From NCBI RefSeq assembly GCF_028622095.1, contig NZ_CP115165.1, positions 124,001 through 188,000 of the forward strand: a stretch of 64,000 nucleotides of DNA, given 5' to 3'. This stretch comes from Deinococcus aquaticus. Lineage in GTDB: Bacteria; Deinococcota; Deinococci; Deinococcales; Deinococcaceae. The notes below the pieces were generated by a model. That model saw only the letters and a list, made by a program, of their open reading frames with translations. It did not search any database and was not told the DNA's origin. The translations under genes were made by a program, and so were the position numbers. This document shows positions 43,682-52,903 of the stretch, piece after piece; position 1 is the stretch's first letter; each line of letters begins with the position of its first letter.

Positions 43682-45694
43682 ATGAACAGCTCACTGAAAG
43701 GCCCCACCCGCCCGGCCACCCACGCCGCCCGCCTGTTCATGCTGGCACTGACCGCCTCGCTGCTGTCCGGCTGCACGCGGTCCGGCGCCACCGAACCGCA
43801 GGCCGTCTGGCAGGACGAATTCAATGGCACCAGCCTCAGCAGCGCCAACTGGACCCCGCAGATCGGAAACGGGTTCATGTCCGGCAGCGAGTACGTCAGC
43901 GGGTGGGGCAACAACGAACTGGAGTACTACACCGACCGCCCCGAGAACCTGCGCGTCGAGAACGGCGAACTGGTCATCACGGCCCGCCGGGGCGCGTACC
44001 AGGGAACCGCGAACGGGCAGCCCGCCTCCTTCGACTGGACGTCCGCGCGCGTGCGCACCGCCGGGAAGTTCAGCCGCGCCTACGGCAAATTCGAGATCCG
44101 CGCGAAATTTCCCACCGGCAAGGGCCTGTGGCCCGCCATCTGGCTGCTGCCGGAAGAACCCAACCCCTACGGCGTGTGGGCCGCCAGCGGCGAGATCGAC
44201 ATCGCCGAGGGCTGGGGCAGCAAACCCACGGAACTCGCGCAGACCCTGCACTACGGCGGGCAGTGGCCGAACAACGTGTACTCCGGCAACACCGTGAACT
44301 TCCCGAACGGCGGCACCATGGACCAGTGGCACACCTACGCCGTGGAATGGACGCCCGGCAAGATCCAGTGGTTCATCGACGGCAAACTGACCAGCGAGAA
44401 GACCGCCTGGTGGAGCGCCAGGGGCACGCCGCCCACCAGCGACGCCGACCTGCACGCCTGGCCCGCCCCGTTCGACAAGCCCTTCCATCTGCTGCTGAAC
44501 CTCGCGGTGGGCGGCAACTTCGACGGCAACCCGAACGCCAGCACCCCGGACACCGCCGAGATGCGCGTGGATTACGTGCGGGTGTACGGCCTGACCGGCG
44601 AGACCGCCAGCCCCGGCACCCGCCCCGCCATGAAGTACCCCTGGACGCCCGCCGTGGCCCGGCCCTCCCAGCCGGACGGGAACCTCGTGTTCAACGAGTC
44701 CTTCGACTGGGCCGACAACGACCCGCGCGTCACCGCCGACGCCACCCGCCTGGACGGCGTGACCCAGAGCGCGTACTGGACGCTATTCCGCAGTGACGGG
44801 CAGGCCACCCTGAGTAACGACGTGGCCGCCGGGAAGGCCCTGAAGGTGGATATCACCAACCCCGGCAGCGTGAACTACGCCGTGCAGGTCCGGCAGGACG
44901 GCCTGAACCTGGAAAGCGGCGGCAAGTACGAGGTGTCCTTCGACGCCTGGGCGCAGACCGCGCGGCCCATGATGCTGAAAGTCGGCGGCGGGCAGGACCG
45001 TGGGTACGCCGCGTACTCCGGCGAGCAGACCCTGCCACTGGGCACCGCGAAGGAACGCAAGACCGTCACCTTCGACATGAAAGCCACCACGGACGCCGCC
45101 ACCCGCCTGGAATTCAACCTCGGGAACGCCGGCACCGGCCCGGTCTGGATCGACAACGTGGTGGTCAAACGCGTCGGGAACGCCGCCGGGGCGCGTCCAC
45201 CCGCCGCCGACGGGAACCTGCTGTACAACGCCGCGTTCACGCAGGACAGCCCCAACCACCCCGGCATCACGGGCGTGCCCGGCACCGCGTACTGGAGCAC
45301 CTGGAGTAACGTCCCTGAACGCCTGAACACCAGCGTCAGCGGCGGCGCTGTGACCCTGAACGTCAAGGACGTGGACCCCGCCAACAACTGGCACGTGCAA
45401 CTCAACCAGACCGACGTGCCCCTGACCGCCGGGAAGTCCTACACCCTGACCTTCAAGGGCAGGGCCACCGACGCCCGCGAGGTCGCCGTGGTGGTCGGTG
45501 AGAACGGCGGCAGCTACGCCCGCTACCTCGACAAGACGGCCGCCCTGAGCGCCACCGAGCAGACCTTCACGTACACCTTCACAGCGGCCGCCACGAACCC
45601 CGCCGCGCAACTCCAGATTCTCGGCGCGGTCGGCACGCCCGGCAGCAGCTACGGCCTGAGCTTCCGGGACTTCCGACTCGTGCAGAACCCCTGA
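43682..45694 (+). CDS. GH16 endo-beta-glucanase lipoprotein with carbohydrate-binding domains
   Basis: A 670-residue lipoprotein (signal TASLLSGCT, Cys about 25). The GH16 domain (about 35-300) has the catalytic block SGEIDIAEGWG near residue 168, in which the two Glu are nucleophile and acid/base. The C-terminal half contains two related beta-sandwich domains, each beginning PDGNLVFNESF or ADGNLLYNAAF and including YxLTFxAxA-type strands, as in CBM4/9-like modules. It probably attacks beta-1,3(4)-glucans outside the cell. Control by a LacI-type repressor is indicated upstream. Confidence 0.92.
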   Translation: MNSSLKGPTRPATHAARLFMLALTASLLSGCTRSGATEPQAVWQDEFNGTSLSSANWTPQIGNGFMSGSEYVSGWGNNELEYYTDRPENLRVENGELVITARRGAYQGTANGQPASFDWTSARVRTAGKFSRAYGKFEIRAKFPTGKGLWPAIWLLPEEPNPYGVWAASGEIDIAEGWGSKPTELAQTLHYGGQWPNNVYSGNTVNFPNGGTMDQWHTYAVEWTPGKIQWFIDGKLTSEKTAWWSARGTPPTSDADLHAWPAPFDKPFHLLLNLAVGGNFDGNPNASTPDTAEMRVDYVRVYGLTGETASPGTRPAMKYPWTPAVARPSQPDGNLVFNESFDWADNDPRVTADATRLDGVTQSAYWTLFRSDGQATLSNDVAAGKALKVDITNPGSVNYAVQVRQDGLNLESGGKYEVSFDAWAQTARPMMLKVGGGQDRGYAAYSGEQTLPLGTAKERKTVTFDMKATTDAATRLEFNLGNAGTGPVWIDNVVVKRVGNAAGARPPAADGNLLYNAAFTQDSPNHPGITGVPGTAYWSTWSNVPERLNTSVSGGAVTLNVKDVDPANNWHVQLNQTDVPLTAGKSYTLTFKGRATDAREVAVVVGENGGSYARYLDKTAALSATEQTFTYTFTAAATNPAAQLQILGAVGTPGSSYGLSFRDFRLVQNP

Positions 45695-45710
45695 CCTGAA
45701 CGGGACCTCT

Positions 45711-45744
45711 CCCCCACCCTGGCAGGCGTCCAGGGTGGGGGTTT
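45711..45744. terminator. Bidirectional terminator between GH16 gene and aroG
   Basis: CCCCCACCCTGG pairs perfectly with CCAGGGTGGGGG around CAGGCGT, followed by TTT. Confidence 0.88.
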
Positions 45745-45754
45745 GCGTGTGGGG

Positions 45755-46843
45755 TCAGCCCGCGACGACTTCGCGGCCCAGCGCGGCGTGTGCTTCGAGT
45801 AGCAGCGCCTCGGTCTCGTCCCAGCCGACGCAGGCGTCCGTGACGCTCAGGCCGGGAATCAGGGCGCGGCGGTCGGCGGGGATGCCCTGCTTGCCGGCGC
45901 GGAGGTTACTCTCGATCATCAGGCCCCGCACGGCGCTCTGGCCGGCGGCGCGCTGGTGCAGCACGTCGCGCCACACGAGGCCCTGGCGGGTGTGGTCGCT
46001 GCCGCTGTTGGCGTGCGAGCAGTCCACCATGACGGCCGGGGTCAGCCCGGCGGCGCGCATCAGGTCACCCGCTTCCTTCACGAACTGCGGGGCGTAGTTG
46101 GGGCCGCCGCGTCCGCCGCGCAGGATCACGTGCCCGTCGGGGTTGCCGCGCGTGTGGACGATGCAGGCCTGCCCGTCGTCGTCGACGGTGAAGAAGGCGT
46201 GCGGGGCGCTGGCGGCCACGATGGCGTCCACGGCGAGTTTGATGCCGCCGCCCGTGCCGTTCTTGAAGCCCATGGGGGCGGACACGGCGCTGCTCATGAC
46301 GCGGTGCGTCTGCGATTCGGTGGTGCGGGCGCCCAGGCAGGCCCAGGCGACCGCGTCGAACAGGTACTGCGGCGCGAAGGGGTCCAGCAGTTCGGTAGCG
46401 ACCGGCAGGCCGAGTTCACTGACGGCGATCATGAGTTTGCGGGTCAGTTCGAGGCCCCGGTTGATGTTGTTGCTGCCGTCCATGTCGGGGTCGAGGAGGT
46501 AGCCGCGCCAGCCGACGGTGGTGCGGGGTTTATCCACGTACACGCGCATGTGGACTTCCAGGCGGTCCCCCACGCGCTCACGCAGCGCCGCGAGGCGGTG
46601 GGCGTACTCGACGGCCTGATCGTGGTCATGAACGCTGCACGGCCCGACCACGACCAGCAGGCGGTCGTCGCGGCCGTGCAGGATGTCCTGCGCGGCCTGC
46701 CGTCCGGCCAGCACGGTCGCCTCGGCCTGCGGGGTCAGGGGGTGCAAGGCTTTCAGGGCGCGGGGGGTGATCAGGGGCGTGAAGCCGCTCACGTTGAGGT
46801 TCTCGGTGCGGCCTGCTTCGATGATGGGGTCCGGGTGCGTCAT
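45755..46843 (-). CDS. aroG: 3-deoxy-7-phosphoheptulonate (DAHP) synthase, AroG/F/H type
   Basis: A 362-residue type I-alpha DAHP synthase: [18 protein letters not shown] (about 65-82), [32 protein letters not shown], then [25 protein letters not shown] and MVDCSHANS. It is the first step of the shikimate pathway. The upstream leader encodes a peptide with FFYWF and a terminator, so expression should follow supply of aromatic amino acids. GAGGAA precedes the ATG. Confidence 0.96.
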   Translation of the reverse strand: MTHPDPIIEAGRTENLNVSGFTPLITPRALKALHPLTPQAEATVLAGRQAAQDILHGRDDRLLVVVGPCSVHDHDQAVEYAHRLAALRERVGDRLEVHMRVYVDKPRTTVGWRGYLLDPDMDGSNNINRGLELTRKLMIAVSELGLPVATELLDPFAPQYLFDAVAWACLGARTTESQTHRVMSSAVSAPMGFKNGTGGGIKLAVDAIVAASAPHAFFTVDDDGQACIVHTRGNPDGHVILRGGRGGPNYAPQFVKEAGDLMRAAGLTPAVMVDCSHANSGSDHTRQGLVWRDVLHQRAAGQSAVRGLMIESNLRAGKQGIPADRRALIPGLSVTDACVGWDETEALLLEAHAALGREVVAG

Positions 46844-46884
46844 GGGGGTTCCTCGGGGGCAGGCAGGGAATGAAGGTGGGGAAT

Positions 46885-46918
46885 GAAAAGACCCGGTGGC
46901 CTCTGGGGGCTCACCGGG
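46885..46918 (-). terminator. aroG attenuator terminator
   Basis: On the minus strand CCCGGTG pairs with CACCGGG, followed by TCTTTTCATT, between the leader peptide and aroG. The 5' arm in its longer form GCCCGGTG can instead pair with CACCGGGC at the end of the leader peptide, which would prevent the terminator. Confidence 0.88.
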
Positions 46919-46937
46919 CGGCGGGGGTACAGCGCAC

Positions 46938-46988
46938 CTAGGCCCGGTGTGAACCGAACCAATAAAAGAAGGCGCCGCGACTGGTCAT
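46938..46988 (-). CDS. aroG leader peptide
   Basis: A 16-codon frame, [16 protein letters not shown], with five aromatic codons in a row (Phe, Phe, Tyr, Trp, Phe). Ribosome stalling at these codons would cover the first arm of the leader and leave CACCGGGC free to block the terminator; translation to the stop codon would cover CACCGGGC and permit termination. The ATG is six bases downstream of TACACT, so the leader message is itself probably leaderless. Confidence 0.87.
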   Translation of the reverse strand: MTSRGAFFYWFGSHRA

Positions 46989-46994
46989 GAGGGC

Positions 46995-47000
46995 AGTGTA
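46995..47000 (-). promoter_or_regulatory. -10 element of the aroG leader transcript
   Basis: TACACT on the minus strand, six bases before the leader-peptide ATG; no clear -35. Confidence 0.65.
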
Positions 47001-47097
47001 GGTCCCCTGCACGCGGGGGGGCGGCGCGGCGGTCTAGGGCAGTGTCAGAAACCTGTCCAGTCCTGCGCGGCGCGGTGGGGGGCGCGGCGGGGGTGGG

Positions 47098-47418
47098 TCA
47101 GTGTTCGGTGCCGGCGATGTTGCGCAGGTTGCCCAGGCGGTCGGCCAGTTCGCTCAGTTGCAGGGCGCGCAGGGCCTTGGCGGCGCGGGTCAGGCCGGCG
47201 TCGTCCACACGGCCCTGGTTCCAGCCGGCGATCAGCATGGCGCAGCCCTGGAGGGCCTCGGTCACGGTTTCCCGGTGAAACATGGCGGCCAGCGGGCTGG
47301 TCTGGGCGGGCTGGGTCTGCTGCACCTGCGCCTGGGTGTCCAGGATGACCTGCATGAACACGGGGTCCAGGCGGGCGCGGTCGTCGGCGCTGATGGGGGT
47401 TCCGGCGGGGCTGCTCAT
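47098..47418 (-). CDS. Small helical protein of unknown function
   Basis: A 106-residue, mainly helical protein beginning MSSPAGTPISADDRARLDP, without membrane segment or recognised motif. TACACT lies seven bases before the ATG and codon use is normal, so it is likely real. It points away from the ATP-grasp operon start. Confidence 0.68.
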   Translation of the reverse strand: MSSPAGTPISADDRARLDPVFMQVILDTQAQVQQTQPAQTSPLAAMFHRETVTEALQGCAMLIAGWNQGRVDDAGLTRAAKALRALQLSELADRLGNLRNIAGTEH

Positions 47419-47613
47419 GCGTGGCAGTGTAGTGCGGACGGGATGGGGGTCACCGTGGCGCTGGCCCCTGGCCCTCCGCTGCGCGCAGCCCCGGCTTCCC
47501 GCGACTGCCGGCCGCCTTTAGCATGCCTTTGCTGTCTGCGCCGCTGCCCGCGCCGGGCGGGCGAAACCCGTATCTTGTTGCATCTCACGGGACGCGGGGG
47601 GAGGGCGGATGGC

Positions 47614-49284
47614 ATGAAGTACGATCCAGGCATCAGGTTTTTCGATGAGATGTTCAGGGCAGACGGGCAGGTCCGTCCGCACTACGAGGGTGTGGAGGCG
47701 TACATCCAGCGGCTGGGCACGGCAGAGTTCGAGCGGCGCCGGCACCAGCTGGACGCGGCGTTCCGGAATCAGGGCATCACGTTCACGGTGTATGGCGACG
47801 CCATGGGTACCGAGCGGACCTTCCCGTTCGATCCGGTGCCGCGCATCATTCCGGCGTCCGAGTGGTCGCACGTCGAGGCGGGCCTCAAGCAGCGCGTGAA
47901 GGCCCTGAACGCCTTCCTGACCGATATCTACAGCGGCGCGCAGATCCTGGCGGACGGCGTGATTCCGTCGGAACTGGTGTTCACGTCCGCGCACTTCCGG
48001 CGCGAGGTTCACGGGGTCATTCCGCCGGGCGGGGTGTTCATTCACGTGGTCGGCACGGACCTGATCCGCAACGAGCAGGGCGAGTACCTGGTGCTGGAAG
48101 ACAACCTGCGCTCACCGAGCGGCGTGTCGTACCTGCTGGCCAACCGGCAGGCCATGACCCGCATCTACCCCGGCATGTTCGAGGGTCAGCGCGTGCGTCC
48201 CGTGCAGCAGTACGCGACGGCGCTGCTGGCGAACCTTCAGGCTGTGAGCCCCAAACCGAACGGAACGGTGGTGGTGCTCACGCCGGGCATGTACAACAGC
48301 GCGTACTTCGAGCACGCGTTCCTGGCTCAGCAGATGGGCGTGGAACTCGTGGAGGGCCGCGACCTGTTCGTGGACGCCGGGCGCGTGTGGATGCGCACGA
48401 CCGGCGGCCGCCGGCAGGTAGACGTGATCTACCGCCGCATCGACGATGACTTCCTGGACCCGCTGGCGTTCCGGCGGGACAGTTCGCTGGGCGTGGCGGG
48501 CCTGATGGAAGTGTACCGGCAGGGACGCGTGGCGATCGCCAACGCGGTCGGGACCGGCGTGGCCGACGACAAGGCCGTGTACGCGTACGTGCCCGATATG
48601 ATCCGCTACTACCTGAACGAGGAACCGCTGCTGAACAACGTGCCCACCTACCTGGGCTGGAATCCGGATCAGCTGGAATTCATGCTGGCGAACGCCGCAG
48701 ATCTGGTGTTCAAGGGCGTCGGCGAGGCCGGCGGGTACGGCATGCTGATCGGCCCGGCAGCCACCCGGCAGGAAATCGACGCCTACCTGGAGAAGGTGCG
48801 GCTGGAACCGCGCGAGTTCATCGCGCAGCCGGTGGTGGGCCTGTCGCGGCACCCGACGCTGTACCCGGATTCCGGGACGTTCGAGGGGTCGCACATTGAC
48901 CTGCGTCCGTACGTGCTGTTCGGGCAGGACGTGACCATCGTGCCGGGCGGCCTGACCCGCGTGGCCCTGACGCGCGGCAGTCTGGTCGTGAACAGTTCGC
49001 AGGGTGGGGGCAGCAAGGACACCTGGGTGCTGGAGGATGCCGACGCGGCCGACGCCGAGGAAGCGCTGCGGGCCGCCCGGCAGTCCCAGAGTCAGAGTCA
49101 GTCCCAGGGGGGCGGCTGGCAGAGTCAGTCGCAGATGCAGGGCATGGTGTCGGCTTCCGGGGACGGCCCGGCGCGGTCCTACCAGCAGCAACTGGAGAAG
49201 GATCAGCTGGCGCACGATCAGCTGGAACAGGCACCGGACGGAACCGGCGCCTGGGGGGCTGAACAGCCCGGGGAGAACCGCTGA
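47614..49284 (+). CDS. Circularly permuted ATP-grasp type 2 protein (COG2308)
   Basis: A 556-residue protein with the COG2308 blocks: YDPGIRFFDEMF at the start, DIYSGAQILADGVIPSELV, VVGTDLIRNEQGEYLVLEDN, RTTGGRRQVDVIYRRIDDDF, NNVPTYLGWNP and VFKGVGEAGGYGMLIGP. This circularly permuted ATP-grasp fold is predicted to form amide bonds, possibly adding amino acids to a protein or peptide. The C-terminus has a low-complexity Ser/Gln stretch (QSQSQSQSQ). GGGGGGAGGG precedes the ATG. Its last base overlaps the start of the Alpha-E gene. Confidence 0.92.
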   Translation: MKYDPGIRFFDEMFRADGQVRPHYEGVEAYIQRLGTAEFERRRHQLDAAFRNQGITFTVYGDAMGTERTFPFDPVPRIIPASEWSHVEAGLKQRVKALNAFLTDIYSGAQILADGVIPSELVFTSAHFRREVHGVIPPGGVFIHVVGTDLIRNEQGEYLVLEDNLRSPSGVSYLLANRQAMTRIYPGMFEGQRVRPVQQYATALLANLQAVSPKPNGTVVVLTPGMYNSAYFEHAFLAQQMGVELVEGRDLFVDAGRVWMRTTGGRRQVDVIYRRIDDDFLDPLAFRRDSSLGVAGLMEVYRQGRVAIANAVGTGVADDKAVYAYVPDMIRYYLNEEPLLNNVPTYLGWNPDQLEFMLANAADLVFKGVGEAGGYGMLIGPAATRQEIDAYLEKVRLEPREFIAQPVVGLSRHPTLYPDSGTFEGSHIDLRPYVLFGQDVTIVPGGLTRVALTRGSLVVNSSQGGGSKDTWVLEDADAADAEEALRAARQSQSQSQSQGGGWQSQSQMQGMVSASGDGPARSYQQQLEKDQLAHDQLEQAPDGTGAWGAEQPGENR

Positions 49285-50249
49285 TGCTGCTGCTGTCACG
49301 ACTGGCCGAGAACCTGTACTGGATCGGCCGGTACATGGAACGCGCCGAGAACACGGCGCGCCTGCTGAACGTCAACTACTACGCCTCGCTGGAATCCGCC
49401 GGGCGGGTCAGTGAACACTGGCGGCCCCTGCTGGAACTCACGGGCGGCGAAGGTCCCCTGCTGGAACGTTACGGGCAGCTGGACACCCGCAGCGCCACCG
49501 CGTGGCTGGCGTTCGATCTGGAGAACCCTTCCAGTATCGCCAGCAGCTTGGCGCGCGCCCGGCAGAACGCGCGGGGCCTGCGAGACCGGATTCCCAGTGA
49601 AATGTGGGAAGCCGTGAACCGCTCGTACCTGAACCTGTGCTTCGAGACGGGCGACGTGATGGACCGCGACGGTCTGTACGAGTACTGCGTGGCGGCCCGC
49701 GAGGCGGCGCAGTTCTTCTTCGGGATTGCCTTTGCGACCCTGCCGCGCGACGAGGGCTGGTCGTTCCTGCGCAGCGGGCAACTGCTGGAACGCGCGGATA
49801 ACACCGTGCGGGTGTTGCAGGCGCGCGTGGACAGCCCGCAGGACCCAGCGGCCCTGGGCGGCCCGGCCGACCCGACAGCCCGCGCCCTTCAGGAACAGCA
49901 GTGGGTCAGTGTCCTCAAGGGCGCGAGCGCGTTCGAGGCGTACCGCAAGTCGGCGCACAGCGGCATCGACCCGCGCGGCGTGGCGGGCTTCCTGCTGTTC
50001 GACGAGTATTTCCCGCGCAGCCTGCGTTACAGTGCCGAGAACCTGCACGACGCGCTGGCGCAGATCGACCGTCACCACCCCGGCGCGCACCCGGAAATCC
50101 TGCGCCTGTCCCGCTGGCTGGTCGCGCGCCTTCAGTACGCCCGGATCGACGATATTCTGGAGCGGCGTTCCCCTTCGCTGCCGGAACTGCTGATCGAGAT
50201 CAACCGGGTGGGCGCCGCGATCGACACGGCGTACTTCCAGCAGGAATGA
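49284..50249 (+). CDS. Alpha-E domain protein (COG2307, DUF403)
   Basis: A 321-residue all-helical protein starting LLLSRLAENLYWIGRYMERAE, the diagnostic start of the Alpha-E family, with RQNARGLRDRIPSEMWEAVN and SFLRSGQLLERADNTVR. Its biochemical role is unknown; it is almost always encoded with a COG2308 ATP-grasp and often a transglutaminase-like peptidase, as here. Start codon overlaps the ATP-grasp gene end. Confidence 0.93.
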   Translation: MLLLSRLAENLYWIGRYMERAENTARLLNVNYYASLESAGRVSEHWRPLLELTGGEGPLLERYGQLDTRSATAWLAFDLENPSSIASSLARARQNARGLRDRIPSEMWEAVNRSYLNLCFETGDVMDRDGLYEYCVAAREAAQFFFGIAFATLPRDEGWSFLRSGQLLERADNTVRVLQARVDSPQDPAALGGPADPTARALQEQQWVSVLKGASAFEAYRKSAHSGIDPRGVAGFLLFDEYFPRSLRYSAENLHDALAQIDRHHPGAHPEILRLSRWLVARLQYARIDDILERRSPSLPELLIEINRVGAAIDTAYFQQE

Positions 50250-50301
50250 TGGACTGCCTGAGCGCAGGAACACCGGCTCACCAGGACCGGGGAGAGGGCT
50301 G

Positions 50302-51129
50302 ATGCGCTGCGAGATCCGTCACACCACCGAGTACCACTACCCCAAACCCGCCTGGGATTCGTTCAATCAGGTGCGGCTGCACCCCAGTCAGGAGGCCCGG
50401 CAGACCGTGCGGTCCTTTCACCTGCACGTCACGCCGGACGCCGAGGTCACCTCGCACAAGGATTACTTCGGGGCGATCGTGCATCACGTGCACGTGCATG
50501 AACAGCACCGGCACCTGCTGATTGAGGCGCAGGCGCTGGTAGACACGCACGCCGTGCCCGACCCGGTCGCCACGCCCTTCGGGGCGCTGTGGCCCGAGCG
50601 TGGGCGGCACACCGAGTTCCTGGTGGCCAGTCCGCGCGTCCCCGCAGGCAGCTGGCCGGAACTGTTCGGCGTGACGCGGCCCATCGGGACGGACGACCTG
50701 CCGTCCTTCCTGGTGAACCTGAACTCGTCACTGTACCGGCAGTTCACGTACGACACGAAAGCCACGACCGTCAACACGCCCCTGGCGGAGTTCGCCACGC
50801 ACCAGCGGGGCGTATGCCAGGACTTCACGCACGCCATGCTGGGCATCACGCGGCAGCTGGGCATTCCGGCCCGCTACGTCAGCGGGTACCTGTACAGCGG
50901 CGGCGAGATGGTCGGGGCCGAGGCCACGCACGCCTGGGTCGAGTGCTTCGTACCGGGGTACGGGTGGCTGGGCCTGGACCCCACCAACAACTGCCTGGCA
51001 CACGAGAAGCACATCAAGATCGGGCACGGCCGCGAGTACAGCGACGTGTCACCCGTGCGCGGCACGTACTACGGCGGCGGGCAGGGCCGCATGGACGTGG
51101 CCGTTCACGTGTACGGACAGGGACAGTAA
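50302..51129 (+). CDS. Transglutaminase-like cysteine protease (COG1305)
   Basis: A 275-residue protein with a bacterial transglutaminase N-terminal beta domain (CEIRHTTEYHYPKPAWDSFN), then the core. The catalytic Cys is in HQRGVCQDFTHAMLG (about residue 173), the His in ATHAWVECFVPGYGW (about 213) and the Asp in GLDPTNN. It is probably a peptidase or amidase that cuts or transfers the bond made by the ATP-grasp partner. The pattern Alpha-E/ATP-grasp/transglutaminase is widely conserved but its product is unknown. Confidence 0.92.
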   Translation: MRCEIRHTTEYHYPKPAWDSFNQVRLHPSQEARQTVRSFHLHVTPDAEVTSHKDYFGAIVHHVHVHEQHRHLLIEAQALVDTHAVPDPVATPFGALWPERGRHTEFLVASPRVPAGSWPELFGVTRPIGTDDLPSFLVNLNSSLYRQFTYDTKATTVNTPLAEFATHQRGVCQDFTHAMLGITRQLGIPARYVSGYLYSGGEMVGAEATHAWVECFVPGYGWLGLDPTNNCLAHEKHIKIGHGREYSDVSPVRGTYYGGGQGRMDVAVHVYGQGQ

Positions 51130-51165
51130 ACCCAGAACCGATAGGGACAGAACCGGCACAAAGGG

Positions 51166-51202
51166 AAGGGCAGAGGCGCTACATTCACGCCTCTGCCCTT
51201 CT
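51166..51202 (+). terminator. Terminator of the ATP-grasp operon
   Basis: AAGGGCAGAGGCG pairs perfectly with CGCCTCTGCCCTT around a nine-base loop, followed by CTTACC. Confidence 0.8.
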
Positions 51203-51216
51203 TACCTGAACCGGCA

Positions 51217-51293
51217 CTGACGGAACCCGTTTCTCTCCTGCTCGCTCCGCTCGGGTTGAAAGCTTTTGCAAACCTTTCAACCGGAATCCGTAT
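51217..51293. repeat. Repeat copy abutting the Yip1-family stop codon
   Basis: A shorter relative of 38048-38183: left end GACGGAACCCGTTTCTCTC, then CTCCTGCTCGC, then a hairpin GGTTGAAAG/CTTTCAACC around CTTTTGCAAAC, and right end CGGAATCCGTA followed directly by TCA (stop codon TGA of the minus gene). The hairpin stem differs from the 38 kb copy by paired changes. Confidence 0.75.
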
Positions 51294-51895
51294 CAGTTGC
51301 CGGTGACGGCGCGGCCCACCGCGAAGATGCCGCCCACCATGCCTGTCACGATCAGTCCCACGACGGCCTGAGCGATCCACGCGAGGACCAGGGTGACGGC
51401 CGCCTGCGTCTGGTCGCGCAGGTTCATGCTGCTCTGCACGGCCAGGAACCCGAAGTAGATCAGCGCGAGGCTCAGGGCGAGGCTGACCAGCCAGCCGAGA
51501 ATCGGGATGATGCCGATCAGAGTCATGACGATGCTGATCGGCACGTAGAACAGCGCGAAGGTGTACGCCACTTCCGGGTACGTGCCGGTGCCCTTGAACA
51601 GCGTGCGGCCGATCAGGTACACCGCGCCCGTGAACATCAGGAACCCCACGGGCACGCCGATCAGACGGCTGAACAGCTGCCCGAAGAAGGTCACGTCGCT
51701 GTGCAGGAAGGAGAACACGGCGGCAATGACGGCCGAGACGACGGCGGCCACCATCACGTACGTCAGGGCGCTGCGCAGGCCGCCGCCTCGCTCGTAGCGT
51801 TCGAAGGTGGCGGGGCTGGGCTGCGTGAGGACGGCGGTGCTCTGGGCGAACATGTTCTGCACGCTGGCTTCCGGTCCGGTGACGGGGTTTCTCAT
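51293..51895 (-). CDS. Yip1 family membrane protein
   Basis: A 200-residue protein with about five membrane segments after a soluble N-terminal 50 residues. [20 protein letters not shown] in the middle is the Yip1 domain signature. The function in bacteria is unknown. TACTCT on the minus strand lies five bases before ATG 51895, which decides the start; a longer frame reaches 51952. Confidence 0.82.
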   Translation of the reverse strand: MRNPVTGPEASVQNMFAQSTAVLTQPSPATFERYERGGGLRSALTYVMVAAVVSAVIAAVFSFLHSDVTFFGQLFSRLIGVPVGFLMFTGAVYLIGRTLFKGTGTYPEVAYTFALFYVPISIVMTLIGIIPILGWLVSLALSLALIYFGFLAVQSSMNLRDQTQAAVTLVLAWIAQAVVGLIVTGMVGGIFAVGRAVTGN

Positions 51896-52023
51896 GCCCC
51901 AGAGTACGGGCGTCAGGTCAGGGAAGTTGCGCCCCGCTGACCGTCCGTTCACTTCACCGAGTCTTCATGGAAACTGGTCCGGGCACGCGACGGGCGCGGC
52001 GGCGCTGCGTCATGCTGGAAGGC

Positions 52024-52854
52024 ATGACCCAGGCCTCTGCCCCACTGCCCCTGAGCACGCGAACCTCGACCGCCCTGATCACGGGAGCCAGCAGCGGCAT
52101 CGGCGAGAGCCTCGCGCGGCAACTCGCGGCGCGCGGCGCGAACCTGATCCTGGTCGCCCGCAACGAAACCCGCCTGGAAGCGCTGGCGGCCGAACTCCGC
52201 GCGCGCTGCCACGTGCAGGTGCACGTGCTGCCCGCTGACCTGAACCGCCCCGGCGCGGCCGCCGACCTGAGCCGTGAGGTCCGGGCGCGCGGCCTGACCG
52301 TGGACATCCTGGTGAACAACGCCGGGCTGGGCAGTTACGGCGAGTTCAGCACGCAGCAGACCGCCGAGATCGACCACATGATCGCCGTGAACATCAGCGC
52401 CCTGACCGGCCTGACCCGCGCGTTCCTGCCGGACATGCTGACACGCGGTCGCGGCCGCGTGCTGAACGTCGCCAGTACCGCCGCCTTCCAGCCGGGGCCG
52501 CTGATGGCCGTGTACTACGCCACCAAGGCGTACGTCCTGAGCTTCAGCGAGGCCGTCGCCGAGGAGGTCGCGGGCAGCGGCGTGTTCGTCACGGCGCTGT
52601 GCCCGGGCCCGGTGCAGACCGGGTTCCAGGCGGTCAGTCAGCTGCACGAGAGCGACCTGCTGAGCGGCCCGGCCCGCCTGACCATCCTGAGCGCCGACGA
52701 GGTCGCCCGCCTGGGCGTGCAGGGCATGCTGCGCGGCCAGCGGGTCGTCGTGGCAGGCCAGTTGAACCGCGTGCAGACGCTGCTGCCCCGCCTGCTGCCC
52801 CGCGCGGTCGTGACGCGGCTGATCGCGCGCGTGCAGGGCCGCCGCGCCCCCTGA
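52024..52854 (+). CDS. SDR family oxidoreductase
   Basis: A 276-residue classical SDR with cofactor motif TGASSGIG (about 20-27), NNAGLGSYG, catalytic Ser in NVASTAAF and [15 protein letters not shown]. The NADP-type Arg in VARNETRLE follows the second strand. The DltE/YqjQ-like subgroup is suggested by [14 protein letters not shown]. Substrate unknown. ATG 52012 is an alternative start. Confidence 0.9.
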   Translation: MTQASAPLPLSTRTSTALITGASSGIGESLARQLAARGANLILVARNETRLEALAAELRARCHVQVHVLPADLNRPGAAADLSREVRARGLTVDILVNNAGLGSYGEFSTQQTAEIDHMIAVNISALTGLTRAFLPDMLTRGRGRVLNVASTAAFQPGPLMAVYYATKAYVLSFSEAVAEEVAGSGVFVTALCPGPVQTGFQAVSQLHESDLLSGPARLTILSADEVARLGVQGMLRGQRVVVAGQLNRVQTLLPRLLPRAVVTRLIARVQGRRAP

Positions 52855-52903
52855 ACCCGCCCCGGCACCTTTGAGAGGCGCGCGGCATGAGAGAATGAAA
52901 ACG

